A stretch of DNA of 64,000 bases from NCBI RefSeq assembly GCF_023516575.1, contig NZ_JAMGBE010000002.1, forward strand, positions 620,001-684,000. The letters run 5' to 3'. This DNA comes from Sphingomonas hankyongi. Lineage in GTDB: Bacteria; Pseudomonadota; Alphaproteobacteria; Sphingomonadales; Sphingomonadaceae. Below, in pieces: positions 7,464 through 14,763 of the stretch (its first letter is position 1; every line of letters starts with the position of its first letter). The translations under genes were made by a program, and so were the position numbers. Below the pieces are notes generated by a model. The model saw only the letters and a list, made by a program, of their open reading frames with translations. It searched no databases and was not told where the DNA came from.

Positions 7464-7763
7464 TTAGATCGAATCTCCGCCAGCGATGAAGGGAGGGCCT
7501 TCGTCATTCGCCTCCACCTTCACTTCGACTTCGGAGTTGAAGACAAGCTCACCACACATCACGGCTTTGGTGATCATGTGAGTCTTGTTTCTGGCTCGCA
7601 TCTTGTAACGCGCATTCTCGATATGACGCTCAACTGTGCGATGGCCAATTCCGAGCGCAACTGCGACTTCCTTCGCTGACTGGCCGCAAGCAACTCGCTC
7701 CAAAATCTCCCGCTCTCTACTACTTAGATGCGGAGTGTCGTCGATTTCCCCGTAATGAATCAT
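7464..7763 (-). CDS. short LuxR-type HTH regulator
   Basis: About 99 residues carrying only a LuxR/GerE HTH: LSSREREILERVACGQSAKEVAVALGIGHRTVERHIENARYKM, then a short acidic tail. There is no receiver or autoinducer domain. GGAG with 6-nt spacing favours ATG 7763; an ATG at 7775 is possible. It sits between the FapF-like gene and the divergent fap-like operon, so control of this locus is the obvious hypothesis. How it would sense a signal is not visible; it may be controlled at expression level. Confidence 0.8.
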   Translation of the reverse strand: MIHYGEIDDTPHLSSREREILERVACGQSAKEVAVALGIGHRTVERHIENARYKMRARNKTHMITKAVMCGELVFNSEVEVKVEANDEGPPFIAGGDSI

Positions 7764-7775
7764 CGATCGCTCCAT

Positions 7776-8017
7776 TGCCCCCGGGGGAGCGCCACTGAAC
7801 GCCAGAGCCCCCCGGTTATCGAAAGTTAGGGTATGGCAGAAAAGGCTATAGTTGTTAAGTATTTATTTACCCTGGTTAGGGTCCGCGCCTTTATTGGGTA
7901 ATTTTACTTAGCGAAGGCCGCAAGAAACCTTGCCTGCACGAAGGGGCACGAAATCGTTCGGATGGCGGGCGTCTTTTAGGCATTGAATACTGTCAGCACG
8001 CATTCGGAGTTCTTGGC
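7776..8017. promoter_or_regulatory. divergent promoter region of the fap-like locus
   Basis: A 240-bp AT-rich gap between the regulator and the first fap-like gene. GTTAGGGT occurs twice as a direct repeat (7825-7832 and 7875-7882). The second copy is part of ACCCT-GGTT-AGGGT, a 5-bp-arm palindrome at 7869-7882. These are candidate sites for the LuxR-type protein. A TATTTATTTACC stretch between them is promoter-like. No gene is seen here. Confidence 0.4.
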
Positions 8018-8500
8018 GTGCTGGCGGATAGCTTCTTTTTCAGGTCTTTAGCGGTCGGAGTCGCGCTTTCGGGACTCGCGGCGAGAGCTAGTGCGGAACT
8101 CCCCGGCTCAACCCAGCCAGGGGCTCAGCCCGTGGTCCCCGGCAACCTTCTGATCTTGAGGATGGTGCCGCCGCGCAACGCGATAATCCCCGGCGCCGGC
8201 GCGGCGGTCACCGCACCAACGGCGCCTCCCCAGAGCGTGTTTTCCAGCACGGCGGGAATTACGCGAGTGCTCAGCGACGGCGAAGCCGCTTCGATCACCG
8301 GCCAGCTGCCCGCTCACGAGGCAGGCCAGATGGTGCGCTCCGCAATCGACGAAACGATGCGCCCGCAACCCGGCCTGGGCGGAAGCGCGACCGAACGAGC
8401 GACGGGTGGCTCACTTGGCGGGGCGATAAGCGGCGCTGTTGGAACCGGCCTGGGCGCCCTTCGCGGTGCAATGAGCGCCCTGCCAGGAAGCGGCGGATGA
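8018..8500 (+). CDS. secreted protein in FapA position of the amyloid operon
   Basis: 160 residues starting at GTG 8018 (GGAG upstream). The signal peptide ends near ARASA. The mature part is rich in Pro/Gly/Ala with a Gly-rich C-terminus (GGSLGGAISGAVGTGLGALRG) and a central segment ITRVLSDGEAASITGQL. No domain is recognised. Its position first in the operon and its size match FapA (about 150 residues), which in Pseudomonas modulates FapC assembly; sequence homology to FapA is not demonstrated. ATGA overlap with the next gene couples translation. Confidence 0.6.
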   Translation: MLADSFFFRSLAVGVALSGLAARASAELPGSTQPGAQPVVPGNLLILRMVPPRNAIIPGAGAAVTAPTAPPQSVFSSTAGITRVLSDGEAASITGQLPAHEAGQMVRSAIDETMRPQPGLGGSATERATGGSLGGAISGAVGTGLGALRGAMSALPGSGG

Positions 8501-9084
8501 GGGTGCGGGCGCTCCTCTTTGCGGCAGCGGCTGCGCTTTGCGCTAACCCGGCGCATGCGAGCGACACGGGCGCGAGCGCCCAGGTCGAGTCTGGCTCAGT
8601 GTCGGGCGTTGCAGGAGTGAACGTCGCTGCCGGCAACTTCAACCAGCAGGCAAATGTCGGAGGAATAGCCCTCGGCGACATTGCAGTGGCGGTGCCCTCG
8701 GTGCGGCAATCCACGAGCCCAACGCCGGATTCGGCCGGCTCGCTGAACGCAGGGATTGGCCCAAACAGCTTCGCGGGCTCCTCCGGCTGGATCGCCGTGA
8801 ACGGCGTAGCGGGCTCGGGAAACCAGCAGGCGAACATCGCCGCAATCGCATTCGGAATGAAGGGCGTCGCCCTGGCTGACGCAGCGCTCAGCCAAACGCG
8901 CGCTCCCAATGGACCGGCAGGAGGCTCTGAAAAACCGGGAGCTGTTGCCGAACGATCCACCGCCATCGGCGAGGGCGCGTTCGCCAACAGCTCCGGGCTT
9001 GTTCAGGTCAGCCTGATCGGGGGCGACAGGAATTCCTCCGCCAACACCTTCGCCCTGTCCACCGTGGACGGGGCGCAACCTTGA
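8497..9084 (+). CDS. FapB-like amyloid (nucleator) candidate
   Basis: 195 residues with a signal peptide (ending AHA) and three degenerate copies of an amyloid-type unit: GVAGVNVAAGNFNQQAN (about residue 37), WIAVNGVAGSGNQQAN (about residue 99) and LVQVSLIGGDRNSSAN (about residue 168), each followed by a short hydrophobic segment. The Gly-Val-Asn...Asn-Gln-Gln pattern is that of FapB/FapC repeats. The size is close to Pseudomonas FapB (about 190 residues), the minor nucleating subunit. The gene overlaps its upstream neighbour by ATGA and precedes the larger repeat protein. Confidence 0.65.
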   Translation: MRVRALLFAAAAALCANPAHASDTGASAQVESGSVSGVAGVNVAAGNFNQQANVGGIALGDIAVAVPSVRQSTSPTPDSAGSLNAGIGPNSFAGSSGWIAVNGVAGSGNQQANIAAIAFGMKGVALADAALSQTRAPNGPAGGSEKPGAVAERSTAIGEGAFANSSGLVQVSLIGGDRNSSANTFALSTVDGAQP

Positions 9085-9121
9085 ATGAGCAGAAGACGTG
9101 GGAAGTGAAAGGAGAATGACA

Positions 9122-10180
9122 ATGAGGAAATGCTTATTGCTGGCCGGCGTCGCTACAGCGCTGGCCATCGCGCCGACCGCTGCCAGTGCAAGCGAGACCG
9201 GCCGTGGCGAGATCACCTTCTCGAACAATGTCGATACGTCGATCTACGATCATTTCTATCGTCTCGACGCCACCGGCATTTTCGGCGGCGTGCTCGTCTA
9301 CGGTGTCGTGAACCCTGACAGCGCAGCCGTTGCAGTCACGGATGCCAAGCAGATCATGAGCGACAGCGACGTGGCGTTCCGCGAAGAGAATGAGCTGAAC
9401 GGCGAAAACGGCTATGTCGACCCGATCTTCGGCCCCGGCTGGAGCGAAGCCGGTCAGGACCCCAACGACAACCTGACTGACGGCGTCTTCCAGGGCCAGA
9501 TCCGCGCCGGGTTCTTCGCACCGATCATCAACAACGCGACGACCGGCGACATAGATGCAGACGGCAACGTCGGCGTGAACGTTGCTGCGGGTCAATACAA
9601 CCAGCAGCAGAATAGCGCCAATATCGCAGTCAGCGCTTCCGCAGCGGACGCGAGCGATGACGGTGACGATCCGTCGCTGCTGCCCGATGGCGATGGCGAT
9701 GGCGGATGGGCGTCTGCGTACACGACGGGTTACCAGTCGTTGACGGGCACTAGCTATGGCGGGCTCAACGAAGACACTCTTCCTGAGGACGACGAAGAAG
9801 CCGGCGGCGGCGGAAACAACTTCCGTGACCGCAACACGGCCACGACCGGCGAGGTCGCGGGCGATGGCAACATCGGCGTGAACGTCGCGGCTGGCGCATT
9901 CAATCAGCAGCAGAACCTGATGACCCTGGCGGTCGCATCGAATGCCGTTCTGGCACAGTCGAACGCCGCTCTGTGGCAGACTTCGTCCTGCAACTATGCC
10001 GAGATCCAGGACGAGATCAACAACGCGACCAGCGGCGCAATCACGGGCGCCGGCAATATTGGCGTCAACGTCGCAGCGGGCGTTGGGAACCAGCAGCAGA
10101 ATTCTCTGACGGCTGCGGTCTCCGGCGACTTCGGCGGCGGCAGCGGCGGCGGAACCGGCGGCGGATCCGACCCCAGCTGA
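9122..10180 (+). CDS. FapC-like major amyloid subunit candidate
   Basis: 352 residues with a signal peptide ending ASA. Three 28-residue repeats (about residues 137-164, 238-265 and 300-327) share G-x-I/V-x-x-x-GNxGVNVAAGxxNQQQN. They are separated by Asp/Gly/Ser-rich linkers of 73 and 34 residues that look disordered. Three repeats joined by variable linkers is the FapC plan. The C-terminus is Gly/Ser-rich, and the CxC found at the end of Pseudomonas FapC is absent. ATG 9122 is preferred to 9116 and 9098 because AGGAG then has 7-nt spacing. The product should be secreted and polymerise outside the cell. Confidence 0.7.
   Translation: MRKCLLLAGVATALAIAPTAASASETGRGEITFSNNVDTSIYDHFYRLDATGIFGGVLVYGVVNPDSAAVAVTDAKQIMSDSDVAFREENELNGENGYVDPIFGPGWSEAGQDPNDNLTDGVFQGQIRAGFFAPIINNATTGDIDADGNVGVNVAAGQYNQQQNSANIAVSASAADASDDGDDPSLLPDGDGDGGWASAYTTGYQSLTGTSYGGLNEDTLPEDDEEAGGGGNNFRDRNTATTGEVAGDGNIGVNVAAGAFNQQQNLMTLAVASNAVLAQSNAALWQTSSCNYAEIQDEINNATSGAITGAGNIGVNVAAGVGNQQQNSLTAAVSGDFGGGSGGGTGGGSDPS
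9530..9613 (+). repeat. amyloid repeat R1
   Basis: First of three in-frame 84-bp units encoding 28 residues that include GNVGVNVAAGQYNQQQN. Codons differ between copies while residues are conserved, which indicates selection on the protein rather than recent duplication. Confidence 0.8.
9833..9916 (+). repeat. amyloid repeat R2
   Basis: Second 84-bp unit, encoding GNIGVNVAAGAFNQQQN, starting 303 bp after the first. The linker before it is acidic and Gly-rich (EDDEEAGGGGNN). Confidence 0.8.
10019..10102 (+). repeat. amyloid repeat R3
   Basis: Third 84-bp unit, encoding GNIGVNVAAGVGNQQQN, 186 bp after the second. A Gly/Ser-rich tail follows. Confidence 0.8.
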
Positions 10181-10193
10181 TCCGCTTGCTGTC

Positions 10194-10222
10194 GGGAGGG
10201 GTGCCCCCCGTGCACCCCTCCC
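10194..10222 (+). terminator. strong hairpin between fapC-like and fapD-like genes
   Basis: Perfect 11-bp stem GGGAGGGGTGC / GCACCCCTCCC with a 7-nt loop, followed by ACCCCTTT. It lies 14 nt after the fapC-like stop and 33 nt before the peptidase start. It probably acts as a partial terminator or an mRNA-stabilising 3-prime end, so the amyloid subunit would be made in excess over the processing genes. Confidence 0.65.
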
Positions 10223-10254
10223 ACCCCTTTCGCCAACGAGACCGTGGAACCGCA

Positions 10255-10965
10255 ATGCACCGTGCCTTGCCCGCAATCGCATTCTTGATGACGACCGCCG
10301 CGGCTGGCGCTCAGCCGAGCGGGAAGGCGCCCATCTGGTTCGGCCCCACCTCGTCCGGCAGCCACCTGATCGTCTCCAAGCCGGTTCGCAGCTGGAAGGA
10401 CATGCAGTTCGACGGGTTGGTCCGTCAGCGGACGGACTTCAGCTGCGGCGCCGCAGCGCTCGCGACCATCTTCAATGCCGGATACGGCAAGCACACGACG
10501 GAGGCGCAAGTCCTCGTCAACATGCTCAAAATTTCCGACCCGGAGGTGGTAAAGGAGAAGGGTTTCTCGCTCCTCGACATGAAGCGTTATGTCGCCGAAG
10601 TCGGAATGGCCGGCGAAGGCTTCCAGGTCGACTTCGACGCGCTACGCCAACTGAAGGTTCCTGGCGTCGTCCTCTTGAATATCCGCGGCTACAACCATTT
10701 CGCGGTCATCCGCAAAGCCGGCGACGATTACGTCCAGCTCGGCGATCCGGCGCTCGGCAATCGTGTGATGAGCCGAAAGAGCTTCGAGACGGCCTGGAAC
10801 AAGGTCGTGTTCGTTGTCGTCGGCGAAGGTTACGACCCGTCGAGCGCACTTGCGAACCCACCCCCGCCGCTCAGCGCACGAAGGCTTTTCGAGGAGCGCT
10901 CTCCAACCTGGGCCGCAGATCTTACCGATTTCGGGTTATCGACCGTGAACAGCTTCAGGTTCTAG
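10255..10965 (+). CDS. C39-family cysteine peptidase, FapD-like
   Basis: 236 residues with a signal peptide (MHRALPAIAFLMTTAAAGAQ) and a bacteriocin-type C39 peptidase domain: catalytic Cys64 (RTDFSCGAAALAT), His148 (GYNHFAVI) and Asp164 (QLGDPALG). FapD of Pseudomonas is a stand-alone periplasmic C39 peptidase of similar length, required for Fap secretion. ATG 10255 is chosen because it opens the signal peptide, although the ribosome binding site is weak (GGA). The hairpin upstream suggests it is made in smaller amounts than the subunit gene before it. Confidence 0.85.
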   Translation: MHRALPAIAFLMTTAAAGAQPSGKAPIWFGPTSSGSHLIVSKPVRSWKDMQFDGLVRQRTDFSCGAAALATIFNAGYGKHTTEAQVLVNMLKISDPEVVKEKGFSLLDMKRYVAEVGMAGEGFQVDFDALRQLKVPGVVLLNIRGYNHFAVIRKAGDDYVQLGDPALGNRVMSRKSFETAWNKVVFVVVGEGYDPSSALANPPPPLSARRLFEERSPTWAADLTDFGLSTVNSFRF

Positions 10966-10969
10966 GGCT

Positions 10970-11812
10970 ATGAGGGCGCTCACTCCCTTCGCTGTTATCG
11001 CGGCAATCGTCGTCTGCCTCGCGACCGCTTCACCAGCAACAGCGGCGGTCACCCTGTCGGGGCTCGAGGACGTGGGTAAGCCTGTGGCGGACAGCGAACT
11101 GGCGCAGATGCGCGGCAAGTTCATCGCGCCCAACAGCATCAGTTATTTCGGAGTGCAGATGGCCTCCAGCTGGCAGGGTGGCGACGGAGTCACGACTTCG
11201 GCCGTCCTGCTATTCAACGTCGACTTCGCAAAGGGCGCGGGAACGCTGGATGGCGCGACCCCGCATCTACTTGTGAGCTGGTCGCGAGATTGCTCGACCT
11301 GCGCCGACACGACGATGGACGTCAAAGGCTTCGGGACAGAGGCCGCTGGCGGGTATGTGGCGCTGCCTGACGGCGGTTCGGCCATTCCCGTAGGGTCACT
11401 CGACAGTGTCAACGGCGCGACTCAGGGCCAGCAGATCGCCGGTTCCGATAATGTGGCGCGCAACGACATGCGCATTCAAATCGTGCCTGCGGGGTCGGTG
11501 CAGGCCGACATCAGCGGCATGAAGGAGATCACCGGGCCGGGGCAGGAGTTCCACGATCTGGGTGGCGGCGAAACGGTTCGCTTCGTCTTCTCAGCGAACG
11601 AACTTGGCCTGACCATCACCGATCAGAATGGCGCCGTCCGCCAGAGCATGAACGGAAACCTTGGCAGCATGGCGCAGCAGCTCGTGATCGACGGCGACGG
11701 CAACCTCGTTCGCAATGGCATGAGCCTTACGATCGGGGTCGATAGCCTTGCCGGGGCTCGCCAGCTGAACGTGTCAGGCGCGCTCGAAGCGATGAAGACG
11801 GGAGGCTTCTAA
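10970..11812 (+). CDS. secreted protein in FapE position, C39-linked
   Basis: 280 residues. The signal peptide ends ATAAV. Near residues 40-48 lies the motif ELAQMRGKF, which I have seen near the N-terminus of secreted proteins encoded beside C39 peptidases and which may be a recognition segment. The rest is beta-rich, with one CxxC-like pair (RDCSTCAD) and a C-terminal repeat-like part (MNGNLGSMAQQLVIDGDGNLVRNGMS). Length and order fit FapE, a minor extracellular Fap component, but direct homology is not shown. It starts 4 nt after the peptidase stop. Confidence 0.6.
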   Translation: MRALTPFAVIAAIVVCLATASPATAAVTLSGLEDVGKPVADSELAQMRGKFIAPNSISYFGVQMASSWQGGDGVTTSAVLLFNVDFAKGAGTLDGATPHLLVSWSRDCSTCADTTMDVKGFGTEAAGGYVALPDGGSAIPVGSLDSVNGATQGQQIAGSDNVARNDMRIQIVPAGSVQADISGMKEITGPGQEFHDLGGGETVRFVFSANELGLTITDQNGAVRQSMNGNLGSMAQQLVIDGDGNLVRNGMSLTIGVDSLAGARQLNVSGALEAMKTGGF

Positions 11813-11849
11813 AGCTTGTTCCGACAGCGGACTCCTTGCTCGGCCTTGA

Positions 11850-12227
11850 TTAGCCGCGTTCGCCTCGCGAGCGGGACGCGATCTCGCCATGTGCGGGCTT
11901 GGCCGGCGCTTTTCTGACTGCGCGCGGCGGCGGATCGCGCAGCGCGGTGTTCCTGATGCAGTTTTCGAACCCGACCCAATCCACGCGATAGCGGGTCCTG
12001 GCGGCATTGCGGTTGCACATGTGGATCCGCCAGGCCGGCAGATCGTGCTTGCGGACGTATTTGAGCGCTTTGTTCATCGCCTTCTGCTGCTGCGCCATGC
12101 ATTTCTGCTGCCACTGACAACCCAGACCGATGTTCAGGTAATTGGAATCATATAGCGGGGCGCTAGGGCGCGCCTCGGCTGACGACGCCCAGAAGAGCAC
12201 GGCAAATGCGACTAGAACGCGCCTCAT
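11850..12227 (-). CDS. secreted cysteine-containing protein, unknown
   Basis: 125 residues with a signal peptide (MRRVLVAFAVLFWASSAEA). The conserved-looking core (NYLNIGLGCQWQQKCMAQQQKAM...IHMCNRNA...FENCIRN) has four cysteines that could form two disulfides, and the tail is basic. ATG 12227 opens the signal peptide; an ATG at 12245 is possible. It is convergent with the fap-like operon and probably periplasmic. I recognise no family. Confidence 0.6.
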   Translation of the reverse strand: MRRVLVAFAVLFWASSAEARPSAPLYDSNYLNIGLGCQWQQKCMAQQQKAMNKALKYVRKHDLPAWRIHMCNRNAARTRYRVDWVGFENCIRNTALRDPPPRAVRKAPAKPAHGEIASRSRGERG

Positions 12228-12334
12228 TTCACGGGGGTGTCGCATCTAGGGGCAACCGTCCGCAAGCGCATTGAGACGAGGTTCGTGCATTCGCCGTGGC
12301 CCTGTGGGCTTGCAGCCACAGCGGGCACAAAGAA

Positions 12335-12360
12335 GGCGGCGACGCTTTCGCGCCGCCGCC
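12335..12360 (-). terminator. intrinsic terminator after the Flp pilin gene
   Basis: Stem of 10 bp with one mismatch (GGCGGCGACG / CGCCGCCGCC) and a 6-nt loop, followed on the minus strand by TTCTTTG. It lies 22 nt past the pilin stop. T-rich sequence on the other side (CCTTTTG) could allow weak bidirectional action. Confidence 0.6.
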
Positions 12361-12382
12361 CCTTTTGCGTGACGAACTAAGC

Positions 12383-12541
12383 TTAGAGCGAGTTCGAAAC
12401 GTTATTGAACGTCGTACCGAGCTTCGTGCCAATGTTCTGCATCGCAGCAATCGCGGCAACCGCGATCAGCGCAGCGATCAGACCATATTCGATGGCAGTC
12501 GCGCCCTTCGAGTTCTTCAGCAGCTTAAGAAACTTGGCCAT
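12383..12541 (-). CDS. flp: Flp-family type IVb pilin
   Basis: 52-residue pilin. A short basic leader (MAKFLKLLKNSKG) precedes the prepilin site with mature ATAIEYGLIAALIAV, containing the Glu5-Tyr6 pair of Flp pilins and one hydrophobic helix. The C-terminus is short. It should be processed by a TadV/CpaA peptidase and polymerised by a Tad machine. No tad/cpa gene is present in the window, so this is an orphan copy. ATG 12541 has AGGAG upstream, and a hairpin terminator follows. Confidence 0.88.
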   Translation of the reverse strand: MAKFLKLLKNSKGATAIEYGLIAALIAVAAIAAMQNIGTKLGTTFNNVSNSL

Positions 12542-12689
12542 TACTGGTCTCCTTAAGGCTCCCCGAGGGAAGAGCATCCCGACCTGCGCAAACTAAACCC
12601 CGCGTAGGTTGATCGAGGGCTTACGCTCCGACTGGTTGAGAAAGTTTTAAAGCTGCAGGTTGCCAGTAATTAAGGATTAGAGCGGCGTC

Positions 12690-14660
12690 TCAGCGCTGCT
12701 CGACAAGGTGCTGAAGGCTCCGGACCCATTCGCGTATGCGCTTCGTGCCATCGCTCCAGTCCGGCGGAAGCGGGCTCTGCAGCTCCTTCTCCTCGTTACG
12801 ATCCTTTCGGAAGTCAGCCGGGAGGTCCGGCCCGCGCGAGCCGTCGACGGCCATGGCGGAGGTCATGAAGCTGCGCCAGATCCGCGCCGGCACGGTGCCG
12901 CCGCTAACCTTGCCGAGCGACTTGTCGTCATCGCGTCCCACCCAGACGCCGACGACGAGATTGCCGGCAAAGCCTACGAACAAGGCGTCCCTGCTCTCCT
13001 GGGTTGTTCCCGTCTTGCCGTAGGTGGGAATTGCAAGCGCCGCGCGGCGGCCGGTGCCTTCATTGGCCGCAGCGTACAGTAGGTCGAGCATCGGCGCCCA
13101 ATCGCGGCGGCGATCGAGGCGCCCGCCATTGCCGAACAGCATCGACAGGCCGGGCTGCCCGCTGTCTTCGGGAAGCCCCCGGGCGCGCACCGGATAGCGG
13201 CCTCCTGCGATCGCGGCGTAAGCGGATGTGAGCTCGAGCAAGCTGACCCCCGCCGTCCCAAGCGCCAGGCTTGGCGTATTCGGCAAAGGGGTTGAGATGC
13301 CGAGATCGCGAGCGGCACGCACGACGTTGCCGCGCCCGACTGCCTCCGAGAGCCGCACTGTCGCCGCATTGCTCGATCGGGCGAACGCCTCCCGCACCGT
13401 GATGCGCCCGCGGTAGATTCCGTCATTGTTGACGGGCGACCAGCCGCCGATCGTGATCGGCTCGTCATCGATCATGCTATCCGGCGTCCATCCCGCACGA
13501 AGAGCGGCGAGGTATACGAACAATTTGAATGCGGAGCCTGGTTGCCGCCGTGCCTGGGTGGCCCGATTGAACGGCGAGTCCTTGTAGCTCTTGCCGCCGA
13601 CCATCGCGACGACGCGTCCGTCGGGGCGCATAGCCACCAATGCCGCCTGCGCATCACCGATCCCCGCTCGATTCACGGCCCTGATGGCCAAACGCTGGAG
13701 GTCGCGGTCCAAAGTGGTACGGACTTTGACCTCGCCGAAGTCGGCTTCGAACGCGTCGTTTGCCGCGGGCGCCACCCAATCGGCGAAATAAGTTCCAGTG
13801 GGTACCTTCGACACCACGGTCCGAGCACGGGCTGGCGCCGTGGCGCGAGCTCGGGAGGCGCTGATCGCGCCCGTGTCCGCCATGGCCTTCAGCACCAGGC
13901 GGCTGCGCTTCTGTGCACCGGCGAGGTTTCGCGTCGGCGCAAGCCGCGAAGGCGCCTGGACGATTCCGGCGAGCATCGCGGATTGCGCCAGGTTCAGATC
14001 CTCGGGATCCCGATTGAAATAATGATGGGCGGCAGCGCGCAGTCCATAGACGCCGTCCCCGAAATAGACGCTCGAAAGATAGCGCGAGAGGATTTCGTCC
14101 TTCGTCAGCCACGCTTCCAGCCAGAAGGCGATGATGACTTCCTGCGCCTTGCGTTTGATGCTTCGGTTGCTCGACAGGAAGCTGGTCTTCGCCAGCTGCT
14201 GAGTCAGCGTGCTCCCGCCCTGACGAACTCCGCCGGCGCGAAAATTGGCGACGAAGGCGCGTCCAATACCGCGCGGGTCGATCCCCCAGTGCCGGTAGAA
14301 GCGCCTGTCCTCGATCGCCACGAACGCCGCGGGCGTTAGCCGATTGAGCCTGGCGACGTCGACCGGCGCTTCCTTGATCGCGCCCCGGCGCGCGATCGGC
14401 TGGCCTTCCGAGGACAGGAGCAGCAAGGCGGGGTCGTCGAGGGGATCGAGCGCGCGCGACAAAGGCGCAGTCACGATCAGCCACGCCAGGAGCAGCGCCA
14501 GCACTCCAGCGATGGAGTAGAGCACGATCGGCCATCGCCTGCGTCGGCCCTTCTCCGGCGGAGGCGCGCTGGGCTGCGGATCCAGATGCGGCGCCAGCGG
14601 GTCGGGCAGCTCTTCGATCGGCACTCCGCCGCGGCTCCAAATCGAGTCCCGTTCCGCCAC
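12690..14660 (-). CDS. class A penicillin-binding protein (GT51 transglycosylase/transpeptidase)
   Basis: 656 residues. A proline-rich cytoplasmic tail is followed by one membrane helix (about 44-64) and a GT51 domain with catalytic Glu117 (AIEDRRFYRHWG) and the GGSTLTQQLAKT motif. The transpeptidase has Ser376-x-x-Lys (PGSAFKLF), SSN near residue 430 and KTGTT near residue 545. It polymerises and cross-links peptidoglycan at the inner membrane. It starts at GTG 14660 with AGAGGG upstream. The protein is shorter than PBP1A and lacks an obvious OB insert, closer to PBP1C/Pbp1-like forms of alphaproteobacteria. Confidence 0.92.
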   Translation of the reverse strand: MAERDSIWSRGGVPIEELPDPLAPHLDPQPSAPPPEKGRRRRWPIVLYSIAGVLALLLAWLIVTAPLSRALDPLDDPALLLLSSEGQPIARRGAIKEAPVDVARLNRLTPAAFVAIEDRRFYRHWGIDPRGIGRAFVANFRAGGVRQGGSTLTQQLAKTSFLSSNRSIKRKAQEVIIAFWLEAWLTKDEILSRYLSSVYFGDGVYGLRAAAHHYFNRDPEDLNLAQSAMLAGIVQAPSRLAPTRNLAGAQKRSRLVLKAMADTGAISASRARATAPARARTVVSKVPTGTYFADWVAPAANDAFEADFGEVKVRTTLDRDLQRLAIRAVNRAGIGDAQAALVAMRPDGRVVAMVGGKSYKDSPFNRATQARRQPGSAFKLFVYLAALRAGWTPDSMIDDEPITIGGWSPVNNDGIYRGRITVREAFARSSNAATVRLSEAVGRGNVVRAARDLGISTPLPNTPSLALGTAGVSLLELTSAYAAIAGGRYPVRARGLPEDSGQPGLSMLFGNGGRLDRRRDWAPMLDLLYAAANEGTGRRAALAIPTYGKTGTTQESRDALFVGFAGNLVVGVWVGRDDDKSLGKVSGGTVPARIWRSFMTSAMAVDGSRGPDLPADFRKDRNEEKELQSPLPPDWSDGTKRIREWVRSLQHLVEQR

Positions 14661-14763
14661 GCCCTCTACCCTGGGGAATTCACTGCTGACTTACCCTAGT
14701 AAGACAGTTCCCAAGATTTAGCCAGACGCTTGCTGAACGACTGCTTGCGGCTAAACGGACGGA

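Noticed and set aside
9530-10102. CRISPR-like or tandem DNA repeat in the fapC-like gene
   Set aside because: The three units are conserved as protein, vary at codon third positions, and are separated by unequal coding linkers.
9134-10282. Long open frame on the minus strand opposite the fapC-like gene
   Set aside because: It is a GC-bias shadow: no start signal, Arg/Val/Ala-rich text, and the plus-strand frame has a signal peptide and repeats conserved at protein level.
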